DNA from: Aminobacterium colombiense DSM 12261
GTDB taxonomy: Bacteria; Synergistota; Synergistia; Synergistales; Aminobacteriaceae
Reading direction: 5' to 3'
Assembly (NCBI RefSeq): GCF_000025885.1
Contig: NC_014011.1
Location: 1,488,001 to 1,552,000 of the forward strand
DNA length: 64,000 nucleotides
This document shows positions 19,618-27,117 of this stretch, piece after piece. The stretch's first letter is position 1; each line of letters opens with the position of its first letter. The position numbers were made by a program, and so were the translations under genes. The notes under the pieces were generated by a model that searched no databases, was not told where the DNA came from, and saw nothing but the letters and a program-made list of their open reading frames with translations.

Positions 19618-20082
19618 TTATGGAACTTTTACCAAACTGGAAATTTCGAAATTCAGGCTGGAATACACTGTTCCCTCGTAACAGACCCGCACATCATAGG
19701 CTCCAACGGGCAGTGGCGAACCATCTTCCCGCAAAAGGCAAAACACCTTTGATCCCTTTCCTGGAGAAAGCAGAAGAACTTCTGAATAGACAAGGTGATC
19801 TCCATAATACCACTTTATTCGAATGTCACTTCTTTTGCTGGCAAGACTATAGTCAAAACACAGGCAAAGCTGACGTATTCCAGACATAAACTGCGTTCCC
19901 GTATGGAGAGGACGCATTTTTTCGTCCACTTCGTCGCAGAGCACCATGTTCTCGAGTTGGAAGGAAGAATCTGCCGTTCGCCGATTGTGTTTAACAGCCC
20001 AACAGGAAAAGCCGAGAAGAAGCACAATACAAGACATTACCAGAAGGAGAAAAAATCTCCCATTCCTAGACATTATACCCAT
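19618..20082 (-). CDS. Small membrane-anchored protein of unknown function
   Basis: A 154-residue protein with an N-terminal hydrophobic segment (FFLLLVMSCIVLLLGFSCWA) that could be a signal anchor. The remaining residues are beta-rich with five cysteines scattered through it, such as LCLCFDY. The C-terminal segment LPVGAYDVRVCYEG resembles immunoglobulin-like or carbohydrate-binding beta folds, but no family is recognised. A start at 20073 is also possible. It precedes the aldolase gene by 25 bases on the same strand and is divergent from the ECF S-component gene. Confidence 0.6.
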   Translation of the reverse strand: MGIMSRNGRFFLLLVMSCIVLLLGFSCWAVKHNRRTADSSFQLENMVLCDEVDEKMRPLHTGTQFMSGIRQLCLCFDYSLASKRSDIRIKWYYGDHLVYSEVLLLSPGKGSKVFCLLREDGSPLPVGAYDVRVCYEGTVYSSLNFEISSLVKVP

Positions 20083-20126
20083 CGCCCCTCGAATATGACA
20101 AGTTCGTAATATAAAAAGATTTTATT

Positions 20127-20174
20127 CAGATCCAGAAATGTCGTTAATTATGCCTGATCTGGTACTAATACCAG
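20127..20174 (+). promoter_or_regulatory. Overlapping inverted repeats upstream of the ECF S-component gene
   Basis: CAGATC at 20127-20132 can pair with GATCTG at 20156-20161. CTGGTA at 20159-20164 can pair with TACCAG at 20169-20174 around a CTAA loop. The two stems share the bases CTG, so they exclude each other. Such overlap is typical of a regulatory leader, but it may instead be an operator for a repressor. It lies about 60 bases before the start codon. No known riboswitch consensus was recognised. Confidence 0.35.
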
Positions 20175-20231
20175 CGGTAATACACTTATACAATATAAAA
20201 ACATTCTCCTCAGGACGGAGCTGATCGTGTT

Positions 20232-20726
20232 ATGAAAAAAAGATCTCAGGCATCAAGTGTTTCTTTTGGAGCTGTAATGGCCGCCATAGTAGCTGTGGCA
20301 ACCCTCATAAGTATTCCCATGCCAGGATTCAGGCTCTATTTTAACATGGGAGAAGGAGTGATCTACACTATTGCTCTCATTTTCGGCCCTCGATATGGCG
20401 CATTATGCGGGGGTCTTGGCGCTTCTATTGCAGATCTCATTTTAGGCTATCCTCTGTGGGCCCCCTTTACCCTTGTTATTAAGGGACTGGAAGGTTATGT
20501 CGCGGGAAAGCTTCGCAACAAGAATAAGACTCTTGCCATCGCAGCCGGCGCCTCCGTTATGATCACAGGGTACACCACCATGGCCGCCATTCTCTATGGC
20601 GCAAAGGCCGCCCCAGTGGAGCTGGCCACCGATCTTCTGCAGACAGGCATAGGCGCCATCGTTGCGTTGGTGTTGTCGCCTATGATAGAGAAACGTCTGA
20701 AGCCTTCTTTTCTCTCAAACTCATAG
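20232..20726 (+). CDS. ECF transporter S component
   Basis: A 164-residue membrane protein with about five hydrophobic segments. The pattern FGAVMAAIVAVATLIS, IPMPGFRLYFNMGEGVIY and FGPRYGALCGGLGASIADL, with YPLWAPFTLVIKGLEGYVAG, is typical of energy-coupling-factor substrate-binding (S) components. These bind a vitamin or precursor and work with a shared EcfAAT module, which is not in this window. The substrate cannot be told from the sequence; the N-terminal GFRLYFNMGEG suggests the group of S components near the pantothenate/folate/unknown class. The gene stands alone on the plus strand and overlaps the end of the convergent D-glutamate cyclase-like gene by 47 bases. Confidence 0.85.
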   Translation: MKKRSQASSVSFGAVMAAIVAVATLISIPMPGFRLYFNMGEGVIYTIALIFGPRYGALCGGLGASIADLILGYPLWAPFTLVIKGLEGYVAGKLRNKNKTLAIAAGASVMITGYTTMAAILYGAKAAPVELATDLLQTGIGAIVALVLSPMIEKRLKPSFLSNS

Positions 20727-21561
20727 CAGCCTGCCACCAGTCGCGTAAGGCATTTACCAACCGAAGATGTTCATTAAGGGGGAATCCGTCAACAGAGGGT
20801 TCCCTCCTTTTCGTTACGCCATCCACAGCCCCTGCCTTAAAAACCGCCGTAAGGAGATCTTCTTCCTCTTGCAATGATTGCCCGAGCCATCGGGACTCCC
20901 GTAGAGAAAGAAGGGCTGTCAAGGCATATCCTCCCCAATTTGACACATCCACCGGCAAAGCTATGTCTGCCTGGGTTACAGATAAAGAGCTTTCATACTC
21001 TGGCACAAGGCGGGCAAGCTCTGAAAAGAGAAGTCCCATCCCCGCCTCATTTCCGCCATCGCCAACGGCGAGGACTGGAATTCCTTTCTGCTGAGCAAGA
21101 AATATCCCATCATCAAGGGGCGCTGTCCATTGGGTTATATCCTCTCCCCGCATATTGTGATAGCCGCCAGAGGAAGTTTTTCCAAGGCGCTCAATATAGA
21201 TGAAGACATCAAAAGAGGCATATTCCATTATTTCTTCGGCCGTGGAAACCGCAACTACCGGCGGTCCATCTATGGCCTTGCTTGCCGCCTCCACCACCAA
21301 ACTGCAAAGGGGGTCGGTAAAAATCACCGCAGAGCGGCCAGACCAAACAAGAGCCCGCCCCAGCACAGCAGCGCCAGAAGGGCCATCGGTTTCTGCCGCC
21401 CGGGCTGAAGGAATATAGAACCCCGTTACAATAGCCACAGAAGAAGAGCCCGCCAGCAGGTTCAGTGCTTTCGACAGATAAAGAGGCTTACATAATCTGG
21501 ACGCAGACCTTCCACCCTTGTCAGCACCCACCAGGGAACAAAGATCAGCGAGGTTTTTCAT
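20680..21561 (-). CDS. D-glutamate cyclase-like (DUF4392) protein
   Basis: A 293-residue protein of the DUF4392 group, related to the C-terminal domain of D-glutamate cyclase. Conserved pieces seen are FYIPSARAAETDGPSGA, the long GDGGNEAGMG motif, and VSNWGGYAL near residue 206. Characterised relatives convert D-glutamate to 5-oxo-D-proline. The gene starts two bases after the pfkA stop and ends inside the ECF gene on the other strand. D-Glu is a peptidoglycan building block, so a salvage role is plausible. Substrate specificity is inferred from the family only. Confidence 0.75.
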   Translation of the reverse strand: MKNLADLCSLVGADKGGRSASRLCKPLYLSKALNLLAGSSSVAIVTGFYIPSARAAETDGPSGAAVLGRALVWSGRSAVIFTDPLCSLVVEAASKAIDGPPVVAVSTAEEIMEYASFDVFIYIERLGKTSSGGYHNMRGEDITQWTAPLDDGIFLAQQKGIPVLAVGDGGNEAGMGLLFSELARLVPEYESSLSVTQADIALPVDVSNWGGYALTALLSLRESRWLGQSLQEEEDLLTAVFKAGAVDGVTKRREPSVDGFPLNEHLRLVNALRDWWQAAMSLREKKASDVSLS

Positions 21562-21563
21562 TT

Positions 21564-22523
21564 TTATATGCTCAGCTTCTCAACGAGTTCCAATTTTTCG
21601 GGACTCAATATTTTGTTAACCTGCCATGAATCGGAGAGAGAACAGAGACTCATCTGATGGGCAACAGTCCCCACCATCATCCCCTTTTTGCCATCAAGAA
21701 GGGATTCAACAGCAAAGGCTCCCATACGAGAGGCGAGAATGGCGTCAAAGGACGTTGGGCTGCCCCCTCGCTGAATATATCCCAAAACCGTAACCCTTGC
21801 ATCGTATCCTGCCGTATCCTTAAGCTCACTGCGAAGGGTCGCCGCAGACATGGCCCCTTCCGCTACTATAATAAGGGAGTGGGTCTTGCCCCGGGCCCTC
21901 GTATCGTGAAGCTTGTCGCAGAGGCGCCCCAGGCTGAAAGGCAGTTCGGGCACCACAAGATACTCAGCTCCGCTGGCAACAGCCACTTCAAGGGCAATAA
22001 AGCCCGCTTCCCGTCCCATTACTTCAACAATAAAAAGCCGATCATGGCTGCTGGCCGTATCACGAAGCTTTTTAACGGCTTCAAGAGCTGTATTAACGGC
22101 CGTATCAAAGCCTATGGTCTCATCTGTGCCCGCCACGTCATTATCGATGGTACCGGGCACTCCTATGACAGAAACCCCTTTTTCGTAAAGTTTCTGCCCC
22201 CCTCTGAACGATCCGTCTCCACCAATAATGACAAGTCCGTCAATTGCCGCATTCTTTAACTGGAACAGGGCCCGATCCAATCCAGCCTCTGTTTTAAACC
22301 GTTCGCTTCGGGCTGTCTTAAGAATCGTACCGCCCCTATGGATGATTCCCCCCACAGAAGCCCTGTTCAAAGGCACGAAATCGCCATCGATCAGCCCTTC
22401 AAACCCCCGCATAACGCCTACCGCCTCGAGATGGTGATAAATGGCCGTTCGTACCACTGCCCGGATAGCTGCGTTCATACCTGGGGCGTCTCCTCCGCTC
22501 GTGAGCACTGCAACCCTTTTCAC
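21564..22523 (-). CDS. pfkA: ATP-dependent 6-phosphofructokinase
   Basis: A 319-residue short-form phosphofructokinase. MKRVAVLTSGGDAPGMNA begins the nucleotide-binding region, GGDGS is at about residue 102, the catalytic loop PGTIDND is near 125, and EVMGREAGFIAL follows. The glycine in GGDGS is typical of ATP rather than pyrophosphate users. It phosphorylates fructose-6-phosphate at the committed step of glycolysis. The gene begins at a GTG preceded by GAGGAGGAAATG. It is upstream of the D-glutamate cyclase-like gene. Confidence 0.95.
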   Translation of the reverse strand: MKRVAVLTSGGDAPGMNAAIRAVVRTAIYHHLEAVGVMRGFEGLIDGDFVPLNRASVGGIIHRGGTILKTARSERFKTEAGLDRALFQLKNAAIDGLVIIGGDGSFRGGQKLYEKGVSVIGVPGTIDNDVAGTDETIGFDTAVNTALEAVKKLRDTASSHDRLFIVEVMGREAGFIALEVAVASGAEYLVVPELPFSLGRLCDKLHDTRARGKTHSLIIVAEGAMSAATLRSELKDTAGYDARVTVLGYIQRGGSPTSFDAILASRMGAFAVESLLDGKKGMMVGTVAHQMSLCSLSDSWQVNKILSPEKLELVEKLSI

Positions 22524-22545
22524 GTCGTCATTTCCTCCTCTACAA

Positions 22546-22572
22546 ATAAAAAAGGGACGGCTATGCCGTCCC
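22546..22572 (-). terminator. Rho-independent terminator before pfkA
   Basis: On the minus strand GGGACGGC and GCCGTCCC pair over eight bases with a three-base loop, and TTTTTTATT follows. It lies about 20 bases after the stop of the coiled-coil exported protein gene and separates it from pfkA. Confidence 0.9.
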
Positions 22573-22588
22573 CTATTGTCACAAAATA

Positions 22589-23335
22589 TTACTGATGCTG
22601 CAACTCTTCCACACGTTTCTGTACCTGCCGCAACTCTTCTTCCACTTCTGCCAGCTGTCCTTCAAGGTCTTTCTTCTGGCCATTGAGCACATCAAGACGC
22701 TTTATAAGGCGGTCAAGCTCAAGGCGGGCCGCGGCCTTGCCAGCATAGAGCCTCTCGGGGTTATCATCCACCACATCCCATATATATTCAATGGTTTTGC
22801 TCATGGTCACAGAACTAATCCCGCCGTTTACTACGAGGCGAATGGATTTTACCCCCTCAAGAATGGGCTTGCCCTTCTCGTCAAACCGGGGGAAATAGAT
22901 AAAGCCGTCACGCTTGCCCTGCAACTTAAAGTTAAAACGCTTATCGTAGTCCACGGGTTTCAGTTTGTTCTTGCCCACCCACAGCGTAAGCTGGTCGCCA
23001 AAAGGCGCCATGTGCATGGACGGCCCCCTATTGTCAAACTCAATAAAAATAGGAATGTACTCTTCTAAAGTTAGTGTCTTCAGAAGTTCATATTTATACT
23101 GCTCTGCCTCATCAGACGTCCACAGATTCTTATTAGCTTCACTCTGCACCAGGGCCTCTATATATTCTGCGGCATAATAGGTTGCGGTAATCCATACTTC
23201 GCTTCCCATATCATCCTTATAATGGTTTGTCTTCGACCATCGCCGCAATATCTTCTCATCGGCAAAGCCTGGTGCCATAATACTCAATATAAGCACGGCA
23301 GCACATATACACACAAGGCATTTTTTTAGCTTCAC
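22589..23335 (-). CDS. Unknown exported protein with C-terminal coiled coil
   Basis: A 248-residue protein with a signal peptide that ends MAPGFADE. A central region of about 150 residues contains GSEVWITATYYAAEYIEAL and FIEFDNRGPSMHMAPFGDQ. The C-terminal coiled coil contains LDRLIKRLDVLNGQKK and ends in Glu/Gln-rich heptads. I do not recognise the family. It begins with GTG after GAGGAGGG, has a -10 box TATAAT 40 bases upstream, and has its own terminator, so it is a single-gene unit. The next gene upstream is the short outer-membrane protein paralogue. Confidence 0.7.
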   Translation of the reverse strand: MKLKKCLVCICAAVLILSIMAPGFADEKILRRWSKTNHYKDDMGSEVWITATYYAAEYIEALVQSEANKNLWTSDEAEQYKYELLKTLTLEEYIPIFIEFDNRGPSMHMAPFGDQLTLWVGKNKLKPVDYDKRFNFKLQGKRDGFIYFPRFDEKGKPILEGVKSIRLVVNGGISSVTMSKTIEYIWDVVDDNPERLYAGKAAARLELDRLIKRLDVLNGQKKDLEGQLAEVEEELRQVQKRVEELQHQ

Positions 23336-23373
23336 AGAAAGTCCCTCCTCAGGTTCTACACAAGCTGAATGTC

Positions 23374-23379
23374 ATTATA
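23374..23379 (-). promoter_or_regulatory. -10 box for the coiled-coil exported protein gene
   Basis: A perfect TATAAT on the minus strand preceded by TG (TGTATAAT), 39 bases before the GTG start. No convincing -35 box is seen; the region 17 bases upstream is the T-tract of the preceding terminator. Confidence 0.45.
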
Positions 23380-23395
23380 CACTGGAAAAGCCCAT

Positions 23396-23431
23396 GAAAA
23401 AAGGACCTCCCCACATTACGGAAGGACCCTT
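23396..23431 (-). terminator. Terminator after the short outer-membrane protein paralogue
   Basis: On the minus strand a stem with several G-U pairs forms between AAGGGTCCTTCC and GGGGAGGTCCTT and is followed by TTTTTT. It overlaps the stop codon of the upstream gene. The match is weaker than the other terminators because of the wobble pairs. Confidence 0.6.
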
Positions 23432-23957
23432 AAAAAGTTACTACGGTACGAAGTCTGATAACCCTGTCATCCTTGCCAGGCGTTATCCCGCTGTTTTCGA
23501 TCTTGTCATAGGCAAGCTCGAAAGAAAGGCCCGGCGTGTAGTAGTATTTAACGCCAAAGGTCCAGTTCTTCATGTTTTCTGCATCAACATAGCGGGCTTT
23601 GCCCGCAAAATAGCGGTGGAAGGTCGTCCACTGATTATTCCATTTCCGGGTCAAAAGGACAGAAAATACATTGTCCCACTCTCCCCTATAATAAAGATCA
23701 GGAGCACCAGCAAAGTAAAGGGCTGCATTATATGCCGCCGCGCCATAATCATCCCATGGCCCGGATGTCAAAACATAAAAGTACTCATCAAAATTCACGT
23801 ACTCACGCCAAAGGAAAGTGAACCCAAGGGCATTGTCACCTTCCCAGTCATAGCCCCGGTGGATCATTGGTACATCTATAGAAAGACTCGCAGCAAACGT
23901 CGGTGCGACGAAAGCGGCCAATGCGACAACTGCTGCGAGTGCAAAAATCTTTTTCAT
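23430..23957 (-). CDS. Short outer-membrane protein, internally deleted paralogue of the SLH protein
   Basis: A 175-residue protein. Residues 1-36 match the start of the 463-residue SLH outer-membrane protein encoded next upstream, with a near-identical signal peptide (MKKIFALAAVVALAAFVAP) and a remnant IDVPMIHRGYD of the SLH start. Residues 43-175 match the C-terminal end of that protein, from ALGFTFLWREY to VIRLRTVVTF. About 300 residues, including most of SLH, the coiled coil and the first half of the barrel, are missing. It would be an exported outer-membrane strand protein that cannot bind the wall polymer. The start has GGGGGG nine bases before it. A degenerate gene is possible, but the frame is fully open and the terminal Phe is kept. 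Confidence 0.75.
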   Translation of the reverse strand: MKKIFALAAVVALAAFVAPTFAASLSIDVPMIHRGYDWEGDNALGFTFLWREYVNFDEYFYVLTSGPWDDYGAAAYNAALYFAGAPDLYYRGEWDNVFSVLLTRKWNNQWTTFHRYFAGKARYVDAENMKNWTFGVKYYYTPGLSFELAYDKIENSGITPGKDDRVIRLRTVVTF

Positions 23958-23992
23958 AGTTGCGCACCCCCCGGTTGTCTTTATACTTGCGG
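23958..23992 (-). repeat. Duplicated 5' leader of the outer-membrane protein genes (copy 1)
   Basis: On the minus strand this leader contains CCGCAAGTATAAAGACAACC and then a G-rich ribosome site before the ATG. Nearly the same segment lies before the large SLH protein gene at 25584-25620. The block may be a promoter -10 region (TATAAA) or a common mRNA leader. Confidence 0.65.
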
Positions 23993-24127
23993 CTAAAAGC
24001 TGTCGGCTCTTCTTTTTTACCGCGTACGCTCAACTCAATTACACTCTAAATTATTTAATTTCTTTAATAAAACAAAAACCCTACTTTAATAAGGTACTAA
24101 ATTATCACTTTTTTTGCAAGTAGAAAA

Positions 24128-24163
24128 TATAAAAAAAGGGTCTCCCGTACGGGAGACCCTTTT
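24128..24163 (-). terminator. Rho-independent terminator after the SLH outer-membrane protein gene
   Basis: On the minus strand AAAAGGGTCTCCCG and CGGGAGACCCTTTT form a perfect long stem with almost no loop, followed by a T-rich run. It lies about 30 bases after the stop. It is the strongest terminator in the window, as expected for a highly expressed gene. Confidence 0.9.
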
Positions 24164-24191
24164 GATTAACAAGCAACGTTCTTCAGTTCAA

Positions 24192-25583
24192 TTAGAATGT
24201 TACGCGGGTACGAAGTCTGATGACGTTGTCGTCGTTGGCAGCCGCAGTCCGGGTCTGGCTATTTTCGATCTTATCATAGGCAAGCTCGAAAGAAAGAGCT
24301 GGTGTGTAGTAGTACTTCACGCCAACGGTCCAGTTGGTTGTATCGTCAAAGCCCGCACCTGTTGCACGAGCGCTTCCGCTCAGGTAGCGCTGGAAGGTTG
24401 ACCACTTGTCGTTCCATTTCTGGTTCAGGCTTACGAAAAGAATGTTGTCATATGCGCCAAGGCCTGTACCGGTAACTGTACCGTAGTTATCCCACGGGCC
24501 ATCTGTCCATGCTGCAAAGTTCTCGTCAAAGTCTGTATATTCAACCCAAAGAGAAGTGAAGCCAAGAGCGGCCTGTTTCACATCAAGAATGGCCTGCCAT
24601 GCTGCTGGGCTATCTTCGCCAGCGGCAACATTGAGATCCTGTTTGTAGTAAGCTCCCTTGAATCCCCAGTCAGAATTAAAGTTGAATCCAAGAGCTGCCC
24701 ACCAGACTGACTCGTCATCAGCTACATCATAGTCGCGTGCAATGTAGTTTCCAGACATCCAGAAGTTCTCGTTGAAGTTGAACTTCACACGGCCAGCGTA
24801 CTCATAGTATTCATCTAATGCTGCTGGATCGTCATTACGTGCAACATACATCGCGAAATCGCCCATGCTGAAGGGTCTGCCAAAGTAGAAACCATTGAGA
24901 GAACGGTCGGTGAACCAGGCATCGTTGTCTGTATAGAGACCATCGTCGTCTTCCCAGTCGAATGCCCAGAGACCTGCCATCATATTGACGTCCCAGGGAA
25001 GGGCCACGTCGATCCAGTAGCGCTGCCAGGAAACGTTTCCTGCGTTGTTTCCAAGACGAGCTGTGAACTTAACTTTATCATCAACCTTTTTGCTCATCCA
25101 GATGCGGTAACGGTTCAGGTTGAAGTCTACATCGCTGCGATCTGTGTAAAGGCCGCCTGCCCGATCAGCAAACTTCGCGTCGAAGCGGAATTCGCCCCAG
25201 AATTTCCAGCCGCCAAGGTTCTCTTCGAGAACGGCTACTCTGCCGTCGAGTTTGTCGACCTTCACGCCAAGTGCGTCAAGCTCGTCTTTGAACTCAACAA
25301 CAAGTTTCTTCAGCATCTCAACATCCTGCTTGCTGGCCTTCTCCATGTCAACTACGGCCAATGAGCGGGCTACAAGAGAAGCCATTTCATAACGGGTCAT
25401 GGGCTGGTTTCCTTTGTAGGAACCATCGGGATAACCGGAAACGACACCGCGAGAAGCAAGCTGGCCTACTGCGTCATAGGCCCAATGGTTCATAGGTACA
25501 TCCATGAAAGGATTGGCAGCGAACGCCGGTGCGGCGAAAGCAACCAATGCTACTACTGCTACGAGTGCAAGAATCTTTTTCAT
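24192..25583 (-). CDS. SLH-domain outer-membrane protein (OmpM/Slp-like)
   Basis: A 463-residue protein. The signal peptide ends APAFAA. One SLH domain spans about residues 27-80, with FMDVPMNHWAYDAVGQL and GYPDGSYKGNQPMTRYEMA. A coiled coil covers about 84-122, and a beta-barrel region ends IRLRTRVTF. This is the layout of OmpM and related proteins that tether the outer membrane to the wall polymer through SLH. The CsaB pyruvyl transferase in the same window could make the ligand. It has a G-rich ribosome site (AAGGGGG), a long upstream gap and a strong terminator, all fitting high expression. A truncated paralogue follows directly. Confidence 0.88.
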   Translation of the reverse strand: MKKILALVAVVALVAFAAPAFAANPFMDVPMNHWAYDAVGQLASRGVVSGYPDGSYKGNQPMTRYEMASLVARSLAVVDMEKASKQDVEMLKKLVVEFKDELDALGVKVDKLDGRVAVLEENLGGWKFWGEFRFDAKFADRAGGLYTDRSDVDFNLNRYRIWMSKKVDDKVKFTARLGNNAGNVSWQRYWIDVALPWDVNMMAGLWAFDWEDDDGLYTDNDAWFTDRSLNGFYFGRPFSMGDFAMYVARNDDPAALDEYYEYAGRVKFNFNENFWMSGNYIARDYDVADDESVWWAALGFNFNSDWGFKGAYYKQDLNVAAGEDSPAAWQAILDVKQAALGFTSLWVEYTDFDENFAAWTDGPWDNYGTVTGTGLGAYDNILFVSLNQKWNDKWSTFQRYLSGSARATGAGFDDTTNWTVGVKYYYTPALSFELAYDKIENSQTRTAAANDDNVIRLRTRVTF

Positions 25584-25620
25584 ATTTGTGCAACCCCCTT
25601 GGTTGTCTTTATATTTGCGG
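25584..25620 (-). repeat. Duplicated 5' leader of the outer-membrane protein genes (copy 2)
   Basis: Contains CCGCAAATATAAAGACAACC and AAGGGGGTTGC just before the ATG of the SLH protein on the minus strand. It matches the leader of the short paralogue at 23958-23992 with only a few differences. The rest of the gap up to 25872 holds no gene longer than the putative leader ORF described separately. Confidence 0.65.
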
Positions 25621-25643
25621 GATCACACATTCTTATCGGAAGA

Positions 25644-25715
25644 CTAGTGAGAAGTTTCCTCGTTTCCTTCTTTGGTGTCCTCACTCAAGAACTGTGTTTT
25701 CTCCGCCCTCAACAT
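25644..25715 (-). CDS. Possible 23-codon leader ORF upstream of the SLH protein gene
   Basis: An ATG at 25715 with GAGGGAG four bases before it opens a 23-codon frame, MLRAEKTQFLSEDTKEGNEE and three more residues, ending with TAG at 25644. It lies in the 289-base gap upstream of the SLH protein and reads in the same direction. The composition is not that of a known leader peptide. It may be chance. Confidence 0.2.
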   Translation of the reverse strand: MLRAEKTQFLSEDTKEGNEETSH

Positions 25716-25872
25716 CCGCTCCCTCTTTTTGGCTGGGGGTTGTCGGCACCTCCTTTCTTGCCTTCAGAGATTATTACGGATGAATGAAGCTAGTGAACCA
25801 AGTCAAATTGTCAAAGGACTCAGTAATTTCGCTGACTATGCTACCGTGAAATCCCTACGATTGGAATAGGCC

Positions 25873-27087
25873 CTAAGACTCAATTCCATAGTTCTCCCGT
25901 TGTAGACTGAATCCGAGAACAGTCCAGAATAACACGGCCGCCTTATATCGGAAGGAGAAGACATCCCCTCCAATACTGTATAAAAGTATTAACAATATTG
26001 TAACCCAACAGACAAGAAAAAGCCACCGCCACTTGTCAGCGCCGGTTTTAAAACGCTGAAACCCTTTTTTCAAAGCAACCCCAAATAGATAGAGCATTCC
26101 TATAAGGGTTGGAATCCCTCCGTAAATTAACAAGTTTAAATACATATTATGTGCATCAGGGGCTTCCTTTATGTGATTTTCCGGAACGTAGCGTTTTTTC
26201 ACTTCTTGAAATTCTTCTCGGGATCTGCCCCATCCCCACCCAGTAATCGGTTTTTCCTTCACCATATAATAGGCAACTTGCCATATATCAGACCTGTTTG
26301 TGGTTAAATGTGAAATATCATGAAAACTCGTAATTTGTTGAACCTCTTTCGAGAAACGATGAAAAACTTTCTTAAAGGTAGAGTCCGCGGTGACGTGCCC
26401 TACTAACGCGACACATATAAAGATAAGAATAAAAAGTGCCGTTATCTTTCTAACCCTTTTACTGTAGTAAAGGAGGAAAAACAAGCTAAAGACACAGGCC
26501 ATCCAGGCTGCTGTCGTAAAACTTATTATAAGGGCTATAAAAACCAGGATGCTTACAGCAATATAACCAAAGGATTTAATATGGGATTTTTCTACCATGT
26601 TGGCGCTGCCTGGATATAAGAGGGCAAAGGGGAAAATAAGGCATACGTAAAGCCCAAGGGAATTGATGTTGGAAAAAACACCTTCACCCAGGGGGTTCTG
26701 GGCTATTTTGAAGAAGGAAAAGGCCATGGTAACAATAACGGTCATGTACCAGACATGAACCCATCTATTTACATTTTTCTCTTTTCGCAACACGTAGGCA
26801 GCCAACCAGCACGCAAAAACAAACTCCACGAGCATCGAGTAACCGCGGCCCCATAAAGCAAAGTCGTTTTTTGCGAACCAGGTGACAACTCCTCCCCATA
26901 TGAGAAGGGCTATAAACACAAAGGAAACCGATCTATCAAATACAGCCGGCAGCGATTCTCTTTTAATAGCCTTCAGCGCCAGCCCTATAAACACCAAAAG
27001 CCATCCCAGATATCTTGGGACAGGCCCCCAGGGGGACCAGAAAAGAGACCATAAAAAGCCAAATTCAATAATGCGATCTGCAACCAT
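25873..27087 (-). CDS. O-antigen ligase family membrane protein
   Basis: A 404-residue protein with about ten membrane segments and one large extracytoplasmic loop near residues 240-300. That loop contains TTNRSDIWQVAYYMVKEKPI and GWGWGRSREEF, features of the Wzy/WaaL O-antigen ligase and polymerase group. It sits last in the LPS cluster, after three glycosyltransferases. It would either attach O-antigen to the lipid A-core at the outer face of the inner membrane or act as a polymerase. I cannot tell ligase from polymerase by eye. It starts about 30 bases after the GT9 gene. Confidence 0.8.
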   Translation of the reverse strand: MVADRIIEFGFLWSLFWSPWGPVPRYLGWLLVFIGLALKAIKRESLPAVFDRSVSFVFIALLIWGGVVTWFAKNDFALWGRGYSMLVEFVFACWLAAYVLRKEKNVNRWVHVWYMTVIVTMAFSFFKIAQNPLGEGVFSNINSLGLYVCLIFPFALLYPGSANMVEKSHIKSFGYIAVSILVFIALIISFTTAAWMACVFSLFFLLYYSKRVRKITALFILIFICVALVGHVTADSTFKKVFHRFSKEVQQITSFHDISHLTTNRSDIWQVAYYMVKEKPITGWGWGRSREEFQEVKKRYVPENHIKEAPDAHNMYLNLLIYGGIPTLIGMLYLFGVALKKGFQRFKTGADKWRWLFLVCWVTILLILLYSIGGDVFSFRYKAAVLFWTVLGFSLQRENYGIES

Positions 27088-27117
27088 TGCAATGCTCCTT
27101 TGAAAGTGTTGTGAAAA

